From assembly GCA_016296165.1 (NCBI GenBank), contig JAEDJV010000008.1, positions 1 to 39,799 on the forward strand: 39,799 nt of DNA, in the 5' to 3' direction. The stretch is from Oscillospiraceae bacterium. GTDB lineage: Bacteria; Bacillota; Clostridia; Oscillospirales; Ruminococcaceae. This document shows positions 1 through 8,088 of this stretch, piece by piece. A program made the position numbers and the translations under genes. Below the pieces are notes generated by a model. The model was given only the letters and a program-made list of their open reading frames with translations, made no database searches and was not told where the DNA came from. Within the stretch, counting starts at the first letter, position 1; every line of letters begins with the position of its first letter.

Positions 1-1726
1 TGAACACTCTGTATTTACCCTTGGATGTTTCAGTAATTGAAAGCTTACCGCCTGTTGCCTTTGGTTCAAATGTTTTCCATGTCTTTCCTGCATCAAGCGA
101 ATAGTATCCTGTTCCATGATTGTTGCCGTCGCCCTCAGCTGTTCTTGCCATAACGTTCGGATCTGAAGGACAGTATGCAATAGCAGATGTTGAACCCATA
201 TTTGGCTGATACTGCTGCGGAATAGAATCCTTGTCCTTGTGAATAAAACCGTCATAGTCACCGATTGCTGAATAGTTATCACCGCCCGGTACACTTACGA
301 AGTCCAGACTTACGCATTCTTCAACACCGTCAGGCTGGAAATAGAACTGAATGTCCTTTTCCGCCCATGCGTTGTCACACGCAAAGACACCGTTACCTGA
401 TGTAAGAAGGAGTCTGTCACCTTCAGGATCTCTAGGATCGATAAGAATACCGCTTCCCCAGTGACAAGCCTTGCCATAAATCCAGTCATATCCGTTTGTA
501 TCCATAGGAAGTGAAATGAATTTCTTTACGCCCGTACCTGTTGAATAGTCCGTAGGTCCCTGACCAGGAGTTATATCTTCCCATGTCTTACCTCCGTCGG
601 CTGAGCGGAAGAAATGGTCACCCCATGCAATGGTGTCATCTGTCCATTCTTCACCATACCACTGGTCAGACCACATACCGCATGTACGTGCAAAAAGCTT
701 GTTTGGATCATTTTTATCTGCTTCGATCATACCAATCGAATTTTTAAGATCAAACTGCTCAACAGTACCTGATTTAATATTATACTTAAACGCACCGCCT
801 GAAGCACCAGAGAATGCAAGACCTCCGATATATGTAAAGAAAAGATTTCCGTTATGGTCGCTTGTGATGGAAAGCGGATAATTTTCATTAGGAAGAGCCT
901 CGATTGGTTCGAATTTGTCATCCTTAACACTTGCAACGTGGATATTAGGTTTTCCGGTTACTGAGGTACCAACATAAACCTTGCCGCCTTCGATATATAC
1001 ACAGCCGATACCGTTCTGCTGATTATAAAGCTTATCTGGTTCTGTTGACCTTACCTTATGGTCTGTCCATGAAGGATAGAGAAGATCACCAGTAAAGAGT
1101 CCGAGTTCATCGTATCCCATTACAGGATTCCAAGTCTTTCCTCCGTCTGTTGACTTGATAAGAGCAGATTTGCCGTATGTTACATCACCACCGGCATAGA
1201 TTGTGTTCGGATCATCAGGGTCAACAGCGATTGGTTCTATACATTCTCGTCCGTCACCGTTTCCATGTACCTGAATATGTTCAGTAACATCGACTTCTGT
1301 AAATGTTTTACCGCCATCAGTAGTTTTGAAGATTACTGTTCTTGCGTTTGAGAAGTATGCACAACCGCAGAGGAAGTAAGCTGTCATATCATCTGTAGGA
1401 TCTATCGCAATACCCTTACAGCTGAGGAGTCCTCTGTCAGCATCAGTAATGAAGTCAAAAATCTGAACCCATCTGTTCTTGTCATAGTCATATCTGTAGC
1501 ATCCGCCAACGTCCGTACGGAGATACATTTCCTTCTGACCTGTCACAATACCTGATACAAATCCGGCACCGCCCATACGCAAAGTATCCCATTCCATCTC
1601 TACGCTGTCAACAGCATTTATTACATCCTGTCTTGCTGAGTTCGAGAACACGTTAATGGTGCTTAATGAAATGGCAAGGGCAGATGCAAAAGCCAGTGCC
1701 TTTCCGTTAAAAAACTTAAAATTCAT
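1..1726 (-). CDS. GH74 xyloglucanase-like secreted glycoside hydrolase (3' end off the window)
   Basis: Probable secreted endo-xyloglucanase of glycoside hydrolase family 74, which cleaves the beta-glucan backbone of plant xyloglucan. The ATG at 1726 is preceded by AAGGATGA; residues 1-30 form a signal peptide (Lys-Phe start, then an Ala/Leu-rich core). The mature part opens with the GH74 hallmark EWDTLRMGGAGFVSG (about residues 45-59) and RTDVGGCYRYD; Asp72 of TDVGG sits where GH74 enzymes carry a catalytic Asp. Several BNR-like turns follow (for example KTTDGGKTF, KSTDGGKTW, RSADGGKTW), typical of seven-bladed propellers. A later SAIGDYDGF segment probably carries the second catalytic Asp. 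575 codons are visible; family members usually reach 700-950 residues, so the end of the second propeller and any dockerin or CBM lie outside. The family call is from motif memory; GH74 is clearly favoured over sialidase. Confidence 0.85.
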   Translation of the reverse strand, partial: MNFKFFNGKALAFASALAISLSTINVFSNSARQDVINAVDSVEMEWDTLRMGGAGFVSGIVTGQKEMYLRTDVGGCYRYDYDKNRWVQIFDFITDADRGLLSCKGIAIDPTDDMTAYFLCGCAYFSNARTVIFKTTDGGKTFTEVDVTEHIQVHGNGDGRECIEPIAVDPDDPNTIYAGGDVTYGKSALIKSTDGGKTWNPVMGYDELGLFTGDLLYPSWTDHKVRSTEPDKLYNQQNGIGCVYIEGGKVYVGTSVTGKPNIHVASVKDDKFEPIEALPNENYPLSITSDHNGNLFFTYIGGLAFSGASGGAFKYNIKSGTVEQFDLKNSIGMIEADKNDPNKLFARTCGMWSDQWYGEEWTDDTIAWGDHFFRSADGGKTWEDITPGQGPTDYSTGTGVKKFISLPMDTNGYDWIYGKACHWGSGILIDPRDPEGDRLLLTSGNGVFACDNAWAEKDIQFYFQPDGVEECVSLDFVSVPGGDNYSAIGDYDGFIHKDKDSIPQQYQPNMGSTSAIAYCPSDPNVMARTAEGDGNNHGTGYYSLDAGKTWKTFEPKATGGKLSITETSKGKYRVF

Positions 1727-1805
1727 ACAATCATCATCCTTTTCACAGATTAAATAATAGATTAAATTATATCTAATTTAATTATGTATTCGTTTACTTA
1801 AATTA

Positions 1806-1834
1806 ATTTTACATCATTTTTTGCAATCTGTCAA
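1806..1834 (-). promoter_or_regulatory. Sigma-A promoter of the GH74 gene
   Basis: Reading the minus strand, TTGACA (1834-1829) and TAAAAT (1811-1806) are separated by 17 nt. The predicted start near 1799 gives a leader of about 73 nt that is almost pure A/T and holds an imperfect dyad of the TTAAATT/AATTTAA type. That dyad could be an operator, but AT-richness makes it weak evidence. Confidence 0.7.
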
Positions 1835-1920
1835 TAGATAAATAAAAATAAATATGACGATTTATACAAAAGAACGAATGTATATTTAACTAAAATTGTA
1901 TAAAAATAAACTGACTAATA

Positions 1921-1964
1921 AAATAGAAAAAGGCTTATAAATCTGAAAACCAGTTTTATAAGCC
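1921..1964 (-). terminator. Intrinsic terminator after the phosphofructokinase gene
   Basis: An 11-bp stem (1931-1941 pairing with 1954-1964) with a 12-nt loop. On the minus strand it is followed by TTTT and an AT-rich tail (1930-1921). It lies 20 nt past the stop of the phosphofructokinase and separates it from the GH74 promoter. Confidence 0.8.
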
Positions 1965-1983
1965 TGATAAATATATTCTGAAA

Positions 1984-3066
1984 TTAATCGCCAAATGATA
2001 CGCCAAGATTTCTGGCCGTTTTGACAATCTGTTCGTTTGGATTGACGAACTTTGTAAGTCCGGCAATATCCTCAAGTTTATTGGCTGTGACAACTGAATT
2101 TACCATTGCCACTGTTTTGCCATAATCCTCTTTTTTAATTAAGCCGGCAGCATAAACGCCGAACTTGGTAGCAAGTATCCTGTCGTAAGCTGAAGGCGAA
2201 CCTCCTCTTAGCATATGTCCCGGAACACATACTCTTGATTCTATGCCTGTCTTGCTCTGAATCTGAGCAGCGATCCTGCTTGTTGCAGTAAGAATTCCAA
2301 GTTCCTCACGTCTTTTTGCGCGCTCTTTTTTCTTCATTTTGGCTTCTTCTACATCAAAAGCACCCTCTGCAACTGCTACAATAGAGAATCCCTTTCCAGA
2401 TTCAGCACGCTTTGAAAGTGCGTCAGCTACCTTGTCTATATCGTAAGGAATCTCAGGAATAAGAATAACATCTGCTCCGCCTGCTATTCCTGCATTGACG
2501 GTAAGCCATCCTGCCTTATTGCCCATTATCTCACATATGAGAATTCTTGAATGACTCGCTGCTGTTGTATGAAGTCTGTCAAGAGCATCAGTCGCAATAT
2601 CTACAGCTGTATGGAATCCAAAAGTAACATCTGTTCCGTAGATATCATTGTCAATGGTTTTTGGAAGACCGATAACATTAAGTCCTTCATCAGCAAGGAG
2701 CTTTGATGTTTTGTGAGTTCCGTTTCCTCCAAGAGTAAGGAGACAATCAAGCTTCTGCTTTTTATATGTTTCCTTCATGTTTTTTACTTTGTCAACATTG
2801 TCGTCACCGATAACAGTCATCATCTTAAACGGCTGTCTCTTGGTCCCAAGAATTGTGCCACCCTGTGTAAGTATACCTGAAAAATCAGACGGGTTCATGT
2901 CCCTTGCGATATTGTTTATAAGTCCGTAATAACCATTCTGAATACCGACAATCTGAACATTGTCTTCACCGAGCATTTCAAAACATGCCTTAGCAACACC
3001 TCTGATAGTGGCATTAAGTCCCGGACAGTCTCCGCCGCTTGTGAGTATACCGATTCTTCTTTTCAT
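1984..3066 (-). CDS. pfkA: 6-phosphofructokinase (PfkA family, G104/K124-type)
   Basis: Phosphorylates fructose 6-phosphate to fructose 1,6-bisphosphate in glycolysis. With the start at 3066 the protein has 360 residues and opens MKRRIGILTSGGDCPGLN, the usual N-terminus; GGGGATGGA lies just upstream. An in-frame ATG at 3093 would add nine residues but has no ribosome binding site. Motifs: GGDCPG (11-16), GTKRQPF (74-80), GGNGT (113-117), PKTIDND (135-141), and EIMGNKAGWL. The Gly in GGNGT at the position equivalent to E. coli Gly104 points to ATP rather than pyrophosphate, while the Lys before TIDND is common to long-form and PPi enzymes, so phosphoryl donor cannot be fixed from sequence alone. 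Asn replaces the usual Asp of GGDGS. Its own terminator follows. Confidence 0.93.
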   Translation of the reverse strand: MKRRIGILTSGGDCPGLNATIRGVAKACFEMLGEDNVQIVGIQNGYYGLINNIARDMNPSDFSGILTQGGTILGTKRQPFKMMTVIGDDNVDKVKNMKETYKKQKLDCLLTLGGNGTHKTSKLLADEGLNVIGLPKTIDNDIYGTDVTFGFHTAVDIATDALDRLHTTAASHSRILICEIMGNKAGWLTVNAGIAGGADVILIPEIPYDIDKVADALSKRAESGKGFSIVAVAEGAFDVEEAKMKKKERAKRREELGILTATSRIAAQIQSKTGIESRVCVPGHMLRGGSPSAYDRILATKFGVYAAGLIKKEDYGKTVAMVNSVVTANKLEDIAGLTKFVNPNEQIVKTARNLGVSFGD

Positions 3067-3122
3067 ATTAAATCCATCCCCATTCTGCTGCATAGCAGCT
3101 GATTTTTTTGTATAATAAAATA

Positions 3123-5366
3123 TTATTGCATACTGTTTCTTAAATATTCAGTAAGTTCCGCTGCGCACATCGGTTTACCGAACAAAAATCCCTGAACATA
3201 ATCACAGCCAAAGTCCTCTAACATCTTCAGCTGACCTTCTGTTTCAACACCCTCGGCGATTGTTTTTATTTTCTTTGATTTTGCAATCTTGATTACGGCT
3301 GAAACAATCTCCTGTGCAACCAGATCATCCTCTATAAGAGTAATGAACGATCTGTCAAGTTTAAGGAGAGTTATAGGCATTTTCTGAATATAACTCAGAG
3401 ATGAATATCCTGTTCCGAAATCGTCCATTGCAAGTTTAAGACCCATATCGCGAAGTTCCTGCATTTGCTGAACCGCAAAATCAATATCTTTCATTGCAAG
3501 TGATTCAGTAAGTTCAATCTCAAGCCACTCTGCAGATAAACCTGTTTCCATAAGCTTTTCATAGATATACTGTTTCACATCCTTCTGATAGAAATCTTCA
3601 GAAGTGAGATTTATCGACATTATAATCGGAGGAAGCCCCATGTTCTGCCACAGTCTGTTCTGCCTGCATGCTTCATCCATTACGTATTCGCCTATTTTTG
3701 TAATAAGATGAGAGTTTTCTGCAACAGGAACAAAATGCTCAGGAGTAATAATCGTACCATCAGGTTTAATCCATCTGATAAGTGCTTCCACACCCATTAT
3801 TTTTTTTGTTTCAATAGAGATCTTAGGCTGATAGAAAAGCACCAGTTCTCCTGCTTCTATTGCATCAGCAAGTGACTTTTCAAGAGCAGCAGCAGAAATA
3901 ATACTGTCATGAACACTCGAATCAAACCTAATCAGAGATCTTTTCTTTTCACCTGTTGAAAGTGCAAATTCGGCTCTTTCAAATACAGTTATAAAATCTT
4001 CTCCGTCAGCAGGCATTCTCGAATAACCGGCTGAACATGAAATATTCTGATTGAAAAGATGCTTTTTACCTATGCTGGCTATCTCAGTTTGTATTTCCTG
4101 AATTAATAGTACAGGATAGTTAGGATCGCCATAGTCCTGAATAACCAGAACAAAATTGTCACCGCCTACACGTGCGGCAAAACCATTTTTCCCTTTTTTC
4201 TTGTAAAGAATATCAGCGAAATCTTTGAGCATTTTGTTGCCGTTATTGTATCCGCATGCATCATTAATAATATGGAAACTGTCAATATCAAAATCAATTA
4301 CCCAGTAAGACAGTTCAAGAATCTTACAGCATTCGTACATTTCCTGACCGCTGATTACAAGTTTGTTTCGGTTGTAGATGCCTGTTATCTCATCGATATA
4401 CGCCATACGTTCAATCAGCATATCCTTTTCTTTATCTTTGGAAATATCAATAATCGCACCACCGATTACCGGCATACCGTAGCTGCTTGTCTGAACGTTT
4501 TTATATCTGAAAGTATACCATCTGAATTTTCCGTTAGCTGATTTTATACGCATATCCATACTGTTTGTATGCATAACCTTAACACTGTTCGTTCTGGCGG
4601 CTTTCAGATAACTCTCAAAAAGCATTCGGTCATCTCTGTGAATAAGAGCCATGAAGTCATCGATTCTTATCTTGTCACTGTAAATTCCAAGCATATCCTG
4701 AAGTTCTTTTGTAATATGGAAACTGTCGTCACAGTGTTCATTTAAAATGATGCCTATTTCTGAAAGATTCATAGCCATAGCGTAATGCTTCTCTGAAGCC
4801 ATAAGTCTATTATTAGTAAAATTGAGTTGCTGACGGATAAGTTTATTTTCGGTTACATCAAATCCAACCGATATGATAAATCTGCCTCCAGTTTTACTTC
4901 CGGCAATAAGTACGGAACTGGTCCAGTTTATATAGATAACACCAAACCGGGATGTAATCGAGAATTCTCTTGCCTGTGCTAACAGCATATCTGCTTTATC
5001 CTGCGCGATAAATCCCTGAGGAAAAAGGATATTCAGAAGTTCTTCATTTGAAATCTGCATTCTTTCCTCACCAAGAATTTCCTTCAATCTGTCATTAACA
5101 AGAATAGTTTTATTGTCTTCTGACCATATTATCACAAAAGCATTGATGACATTCATTAATTTAACAATTCTTTGCTTGCTCATCTCCGCTTCCCGTTTTT
5201 TCTGTCTGTATTGATTTTTCCGATGCCTGATTATAAGAATGAACGTCAGCACAAAGAAAAACAAAAAAATCCAGACAGAAACTTGTGGTTTAACAAAAGA
5301 GAAAACAACAAGAAGGACAGATATGATAAAATATAAAATATCAAATAAAAAAAATTTAGGTTTCAA
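3123..5366 (-). CDS. Membrane PAS-GGDEF(degenerate)-EAL protein, probable c-di-GMP phosphodiesterase
   Basis: Likely hydrolyses cyclic di-GMP to pGpG at the membrane. Start is TTG at 5366 with AGGAG 11 nt upstream; the next Met would lose the membrane region. Order: two TM helices (about residues 8-25 and 29-47), a PAS-like region (about 70-170), a second PAS with a C-terminal GKFRWYTFRYKN strand (about 190-310), GGDEF domain (about 320-480) and EAL domain (about 495-740). The cyclase signature reads RVGGDNFVLV, so the catalytic Glu is Asn, and no RxxD inhibitory site is visible; it may only bind GTP. The EAL half looks complete: GVEALIRW, INLTSEDF, EIELTESLA, DDFGTGYSSL and IAEGVE. Net activity is therefore inferred to be phosphodiesterase. 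It is divergent from the response regulator at 5587. Confidence 0.88.
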   Translation of the reverse strand: MKPKFFLFDILYFIISVLLVVFSFVKPQVSVWIFLFFFVLTFILIIRHRKNQYRQKKREAEMSKQRIVKLMNVINAFVIIWSEDNKTILVNDRLKEILGEERMQISNEELLNILFPQGFIAQDKADMLLAQAREFSITSRFGVIYINWTSSVLIAGSKTGGRFIISVGFDVTENKLIRQQLNFTNNRLMASEKHYAMAMNLSEIGIILNEHCDDSFHITKELQDMLGIYSDKIRIDDFMALIHRDDRMLFESYLKAARTNSVKVMHTNSMDMRIKSANGKFRWYTFRYKNVQTSSYGMPVIGGAIIDISKDKEKDMLIERMAYIDEITGIYNRNKLVISGQEMYECCKILELSYWVIDFDIDSFHIINDACGYNNGNKMLKDFADILYKKKGKNGFAARVGGDNFVLVIQDYGDPNYPVLLIQEIQTEIASIGKKHLFNQNISCSAGYSRMPADGEDFITVFERAEFALSTGEKKRSLIRFDSSVHDSIISAAALEKSLADAIEAGELVLFYQPKISIETKKIMGVEALIRWIKPDGTIITPEHFVPVAENSHLITKIGEYVMDEACRQNRLWQNMGLPPIIMSINLTSEDFYQKDVKQYIYEKLMETGLSAEWLEIELTESLAMKDIDFAVQQMQELRDMGLKLAMDDFGTGYSSLSYIQKMPITLLKLDRSFITLIEDDLVAQEIVSAVIKIAKSKKIKTIAEGVETEGQLKMLEDFGCDYVQGFLFGKPMCAAELTEYLRNSMQ

Positions 5367-5453
5367 TTTTGATCAGACTCCTGACCTGAATAAAGTTTTT
5401 TATATTGTTTACAAACAAATTTTTATAACTTTATCATTTTTATTTATATTTAA

Positions 5454-5483
5454 ATTATATCAAAAATTCATTGTCATTGTCAA
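5454..5483 (-). promoter_or_regulatory. Sigma-A promoter of the GGDEF/EAL gene
   Basis: Minus strand TTGACA (5483-5478) and TATAAT (5459-5454) with an 18-nt spacer, both perfect hexamers. It gives a leader of roughly 80 nt before the TTG start. It lies back to back with the response-regulator promoter. Confidence 0.75.
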
Positions 5484-5512
5484 TCTGATTTTTGAAAATT
5501 TTTGTTGCTTTT

Positions 5513-5556
5513 TTCATTGATTTCACATTATATTCACATTTTTATAGTAGTATTAT
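5513..5556 (+). promoter_or_regulatory. Response-regulator promoter with PhoB/OmpR-type direct repeats
   Basis: TTCACA at 5522-5527 recurs exactly 11 bp later at 5533-5538; a related TTCATT lies at 5513-5518. They occupy the -35 region of a TATTAT -10 element at 5551-5556, with no good -35 hexamer. Direct repeats on an 11-bp period upstream of -10 are the usual binding pattern of PhoB/PhoP-like OmpR-family regulators, so autoregulation is inferred. The same half-site occurs at 7807-7834. Confidence 0.6.
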
Positions 5557-5586
5557 CTTAAAATAATAATCAGGAGGATCTGTCTT

Positions 5587-6261
5587 ATGAGCAAAATACT
5601 TATAGTTGATGATGAAGTAAATATCCGTTTGGTAGTAAAAGAATATGCCGAATTTGAAGGTTATGATGTTGATGAAGCTGAAAACGGTATGCAGGCTATA
5701 GATATGGTAAAAAACAATGATTATGACCTCATTATAATGGATGTTATGATGCCTAAACTTGATGGTTATTCTGCATGCAAGGAAATAAAAAAGATAAAAA
5801 GCATACCAGTAATAATGCTTTCGGCAAGAGGCGAGGAATATGATAAACTGTTCGGTTTTGAAATAGGTATTGACGACTACGTTGTAAAGCCTTTTTCTCC
5901 AAAGGAACTCATGGCTCGAATAAAGGTAGTAATAAAAAGAAATACCGGTACAAATGATAAATCATCAGACCGATTCAAATTTGAAGGTCTTGAGATTGAT
6001 ATGGCCGGACGTGAGGTATATGTAAACGGAGAAAGAGCGTCAATGACCCCAAAAGAATATGACCTTCTTTTCTTCCTTGTAAAAAACAAAAATCTTGCTA
6101 TGTCCAGAGACAAACTTCTCGAGAGTGTCTGGGGATACGACTTCTTTGGCGATGACAGAACCGTTGATACTCATATCAAAATGCTCCGCAACAGTCTTGG
6201 TGAATACAGAAAGTTTATCGTAACACTACGCGGAATGGGGTATAAGTTTGAAGCTGAATAA
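5587..6261 (+). CDS. OmpR/PhoB-family response regulator
   Basis: Two-component transcription factor of 224 residues. Receiver domain: acidic pocket DDE at residues 8-10, phospho-acceptor Asp52 in DLIIMDVMMPKLDG, conserved Ser in IPVIMLSARG, and Lys in VKPFSPKEL. C-terminal winged helix from about residue 130 (MTPKEYDLLFFLVKN, then the recognition segment DRTVDTHIKMLRNSLG and wing GMGYKFE). ATG follows AGGAGG by 9 nt. Its stop overlaps the start of the kinase gene, so the two are co-translated. Repeats ahead of this gene and of the downstream RNA unit suggest that it controls both. The closest named relatives would be PhoP/PhoB- or VanR-like regulators; the stimulus is unknown. Confidence 0.93.
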   Translation: MSKILIVDDEVNIRLVVKEYAEFEGYDVDEAENGMQAIDMVKNNDYDLIIMDVMMPKLDGYSACKEIKKIKSIPVIMLSARGEEYDKLFGFEIGIDDYVVKPFSPKELMARIKVVIKRNTGTNDKSSDRFKFEGLEIDMAGREVYVNGERASMTPKEYDLLFFLVKNKNLAMSRDKLLESVWGYDFFGDDRTVDTHIKMLRNSLGEYRKFIVTLRGMGYKFEAE

Positions 6262-7702
6262 AAAGCAATTCAAAGGAATCCATATCAAACATCATATTCT
6301 GTTCAGTTATCTTATTATTATTCTGTGTGTTATCGTTTTGCTCTGGAGTTTCCAGATATTATACCTGCAAAAATTCTACGAAACACTCAGAATTTATTCT
6401 GCTGAGAAAACAGTACACAGCATGATTGACAATTTCGAAAAAACTGAAATAGAAACTGAAAAACAGTTTACAGAGCTTATGACCTCATTTGATACACTTG
6501 CATCAGAGGCTGACTGCTCCTTTATGATTGTAAACAACTACTACAGGGTACTTTATGAAAATAACAAGTCAATGTCATACCAGTTTACACGAAAAGATAT
6601 GGATTATCTTCAGACAAACGCAAACCTGAAAGACGGATATTTTATGACTAGTGTCGATGGTGCCGTCAATAACAGTAAGGTCGTGATAATCTGTTCTGTT
6701 CTTAAAGATACAGATAAAAATATCATCGGATACCTGATGCTGAATTCCCTTATTACTCCGGTAAACACTACTATTACGATGCTCAAAAACAGCACATATA
6801 TCATCACCGTTATTCTCATTATAATTTCAATAATCCTCTCTGTTATCATGTCTCAGAGCATTGCATATCCTATTCAGAAGATAACTGATTCTGCTGAGAA
6901 AATGGCAAAAGGTGAATTTAAAACGGAGTTTGACGGCGGATCATATGCTGAAACAAAACAGCTTGCAAAAACACTCAACTACGCCTCCTCCGAAATTTCA
7001 AAAATTGACGAACTTCAGAGAGACCTGATTGCCAATGTTTCTCACGATCTCCGAACTCCTCTCACCATGATTAAAGCCTATGCAGAAATGATACGCGATC
7101 TTTCGGGTGAGAAAAAAGAAAAACGTGAAGAACACCTTAAAATCATTATAGACGAAACCGACAGACTAGCTCTTCTTGTAAGCGACATGCTTGATCTCTC
7201 AAAACTTGAAAACGGAAGTCAGACTCTTAATTATACAAGTTTCGATATGAATTCAAAACTCAAGGATATTATAGAACGATATAAGGGTTTTTCAGAACCT
7301 ATGGGCTATAAAATAAATTTTAGTGATGATACTCCTGTACTGGTAAAATGCGATGTAGTAAAAATAGAACAGGTTATCTATAATCTGATTAATAATGCGG
7401 TAAACTATACAGGTGAAGACAAACAGGTATATGTTTCACAGGAAATTGAAGAAGATTTTGTAAAGGTAACGATTCGTGATACCGGAAAAGGAATTTCTGA
7501 AGAAAATATTCACCAGATTTTTGACAAATACTATAGGTGTGAAAAGACTAAACGTGAAGTAGTTGGTACTGGACTTGGTCTCTCAATTGTAAAAGCTATA
7601 CTAAAAAAACACAACTTCCCTTTTGGAGTCCAGAGTACTCTTGGTGAAGGAACTACATTCTGGTTCAAAGTAAAACGTGATAAAGAATCTATATGTATAT
7701 AA
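6248..7702 (+). CDS. Sensor histidine kinase, HAMP-HisKA-HATPase
   Basis: Membrane partner of the preceding regulator, 484 residues. Start is TTG at 6248, overlapping the regulator by 14 nt. Order: TM1 (about 17-40), extracytoplasmic sensor of about 130 residues without a domain I recognise, TM2 (about 178-200), HAMP with PIQKITDSAEKMAKGEF, HisKA with His266 in ANVSHDLRTPL, N box NLINNAVNY, G1 DTGKGIS and G2 GTGLGLSIV. All boxes needed for autophosphorylation are present. There is no cytoplasmic PAS, unlike Bacillus PhoR, so a phosphate function should not be assumed from the repeats alone. A terminator directly follows, ending the two-gene operon. Confidence 0.92.
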   Translation: MKLNKKQFKGIHIKHHILFSYLIIILCVIVLLWSFQILYLQKFYETLRIYSAEKTVHSMIDNFEKTEIETEKQFTELMTSFDTLASEADCSFMIVNNYYRVLYENNKSMSYQFTRKDMDYLQTNANLKDGYFMTSVDGAVNNSKVVIICSVLKDTDKNIIGYLMLNSLITPVNTTITMLKNSTYIITVILIIISIILSVIMSQSIAYPIQKITDSAEKMAKGEFKTEFDGGSYAETKQLAKTLNYASSEISKIDELQRDLIANVSHDLRTPLTMIKAYAEMIRDLSGEKKEKREEHLKIIIDETDRLALLVSDMLDLSKLENGSQTLNYTSFDMNSKLKDIIERYKGFSEPMGYKINFSDDTPVLVKCDVVKIEQVIYNLINNAVNYTGEDKQVYVSQEIEEDFVKVTIRDTGKGISEENIHQIFDKYYRCEKTKREVVGTGLGLSIVKAILKKHNFPFGVQSTLGEGTTFWFKVKRDKESICI

Positions 7703-7723
7703 TTTTTGATACAATTTATTTCA

Positions 7724-7763
7724 ATGCGCTGGATTATTCATATAATTTAGCGCATATTTTATT
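7724..7763 (+). terminator. Intrinsic terminator of the regulator-kinase operon
   Basis: A near-continuous stem, 7724-7737 pairing with 7742-7755 around a TCAT loop. It includes perfect ATGCGCT/AGCGCAT and ATTAT/ATAAT blocks joined by two G-U pairs, followed by a T-rich tail ATTTTATT. It begins 22 nt after the kinase stop and isolates the kinase from the downstream RNA unit. Confidence 0.75.
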
Positions 7764-7806
7764 CTAAAAGTACAAACAATCCGTAATCAATATTTATCAC
7801 ATAATT

Positions 7807-7849
7807 TTCACTTTTTCTTCATATTGTTTTCACTTAAGGACTTTATAAT
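7807..7849 (+). promoter_or_regulatory. Promoter with triple 11-bp direct repeat driving a non-coding transcript
   Basis: TTCACT at 7807-7812, TTCATA at 7818-7823 and TTCACT at 7829-7834 have an exact 11-bp period. The last ends 9 bp before a perfect TATAAT at 7844-7849, and there is no -35 hexamer. This is the architecture of activator-dependent promoters bound by PhoB-type dimers. The half-site matches TTCACA upstream of the adjacent response regulator, which is therefore the prime candidate activator. Confidence 0.7.
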
Positions 7850-7855
7850 ATAACC

Positions 7856-8034
7856 ATACTCGATGAGGGAACGGAAAACAAGAGTCCCACAAACAAGCTA
7901 ACAACATTGGAAAGTCGAGTATTTGATTCACGGTATTTTACGTTTACCCCAACGTAGAATATAAATCCCCAATAATCCCTATATCATAACCAAAAACACT
8001 CCTTCTTGTAAGGAGTGTTTTTGGTTAACAATGT
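7856..8034 (+). ncRNA. Structured non-coding RNA, about 170-180 nt (possible raiA-motif RNA)
   Basis: No ORF with a ribosome binding site occupies this interval, yet it has a dedicated promoter and terminator. Predicted start 7856 coincides with the first base of an 8-bp perfect helix, 7856-7863 with 7915-7922. Inside it, GGGA 7867-7870 can pair with TCCC 7885-7888. A 12-bp hairpin follows, 7933-7944 with 7951-7962, loop TACCCC. ATTGG 7906-7910 is complementary to CCAAT 7969-7973, a possible pseudoknot. The A-rich unpaired stretches inside the first helix look like conserved-motif RNA rather than decayed coding sequence. From memory, the size and the motif GAGGGAACGG with GAGTCCCACAAACAAGCT recall the raiA RNA motif of Firmicutes, but this was not checked. 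The 6S RNA layout does not fit, because the first helix closes only the 5' part. Confidence 0.65.
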
Positions 8035-8040
8035 TTTTTT
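7988..8040 (+). terminator. Intrinsic terminator of the non-coding RNA unit
   Basis: A perfect 17-bp stem, 7988-8004 pairing with 8010-8026, loop CTTGT. The right arm contains a T5 stretch and a T7 run follows at 8034-8040. It defines the 3' end of the RNA transcript. Confidence 0.85.
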
Positions 8041-8049
8041 ATTTTATAA

Positions 8050-8088
8050 AGAAAAAGCACAGGTCTATGATAACCTGTGCATTTTTTT
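8050..8088. terminator. Bidirectional terminator between the RNA unit and the minus-strand membrane gene
   Basis: An 8-bp GC-rich stem, GCACAGGT 8057-8064 with ACCTGTGC 8073-8080. It is flanked by AAAGAAAAA on the left (a T-run for the minus strand) and ATTTTTTTAA on the right (a T-run for the plus strand). It overlaps the stop of the gene at 8087. Confidence 0.8.

Noticed and set aside
7856..8034. 6S RNA, SRP RNA or tmRNA identity for the non-coding transcript
   Set aside because: The first helix closes only the 5' part, not the whole molecule, and no SRP tetraloop domain or tRNA-like ends are present.
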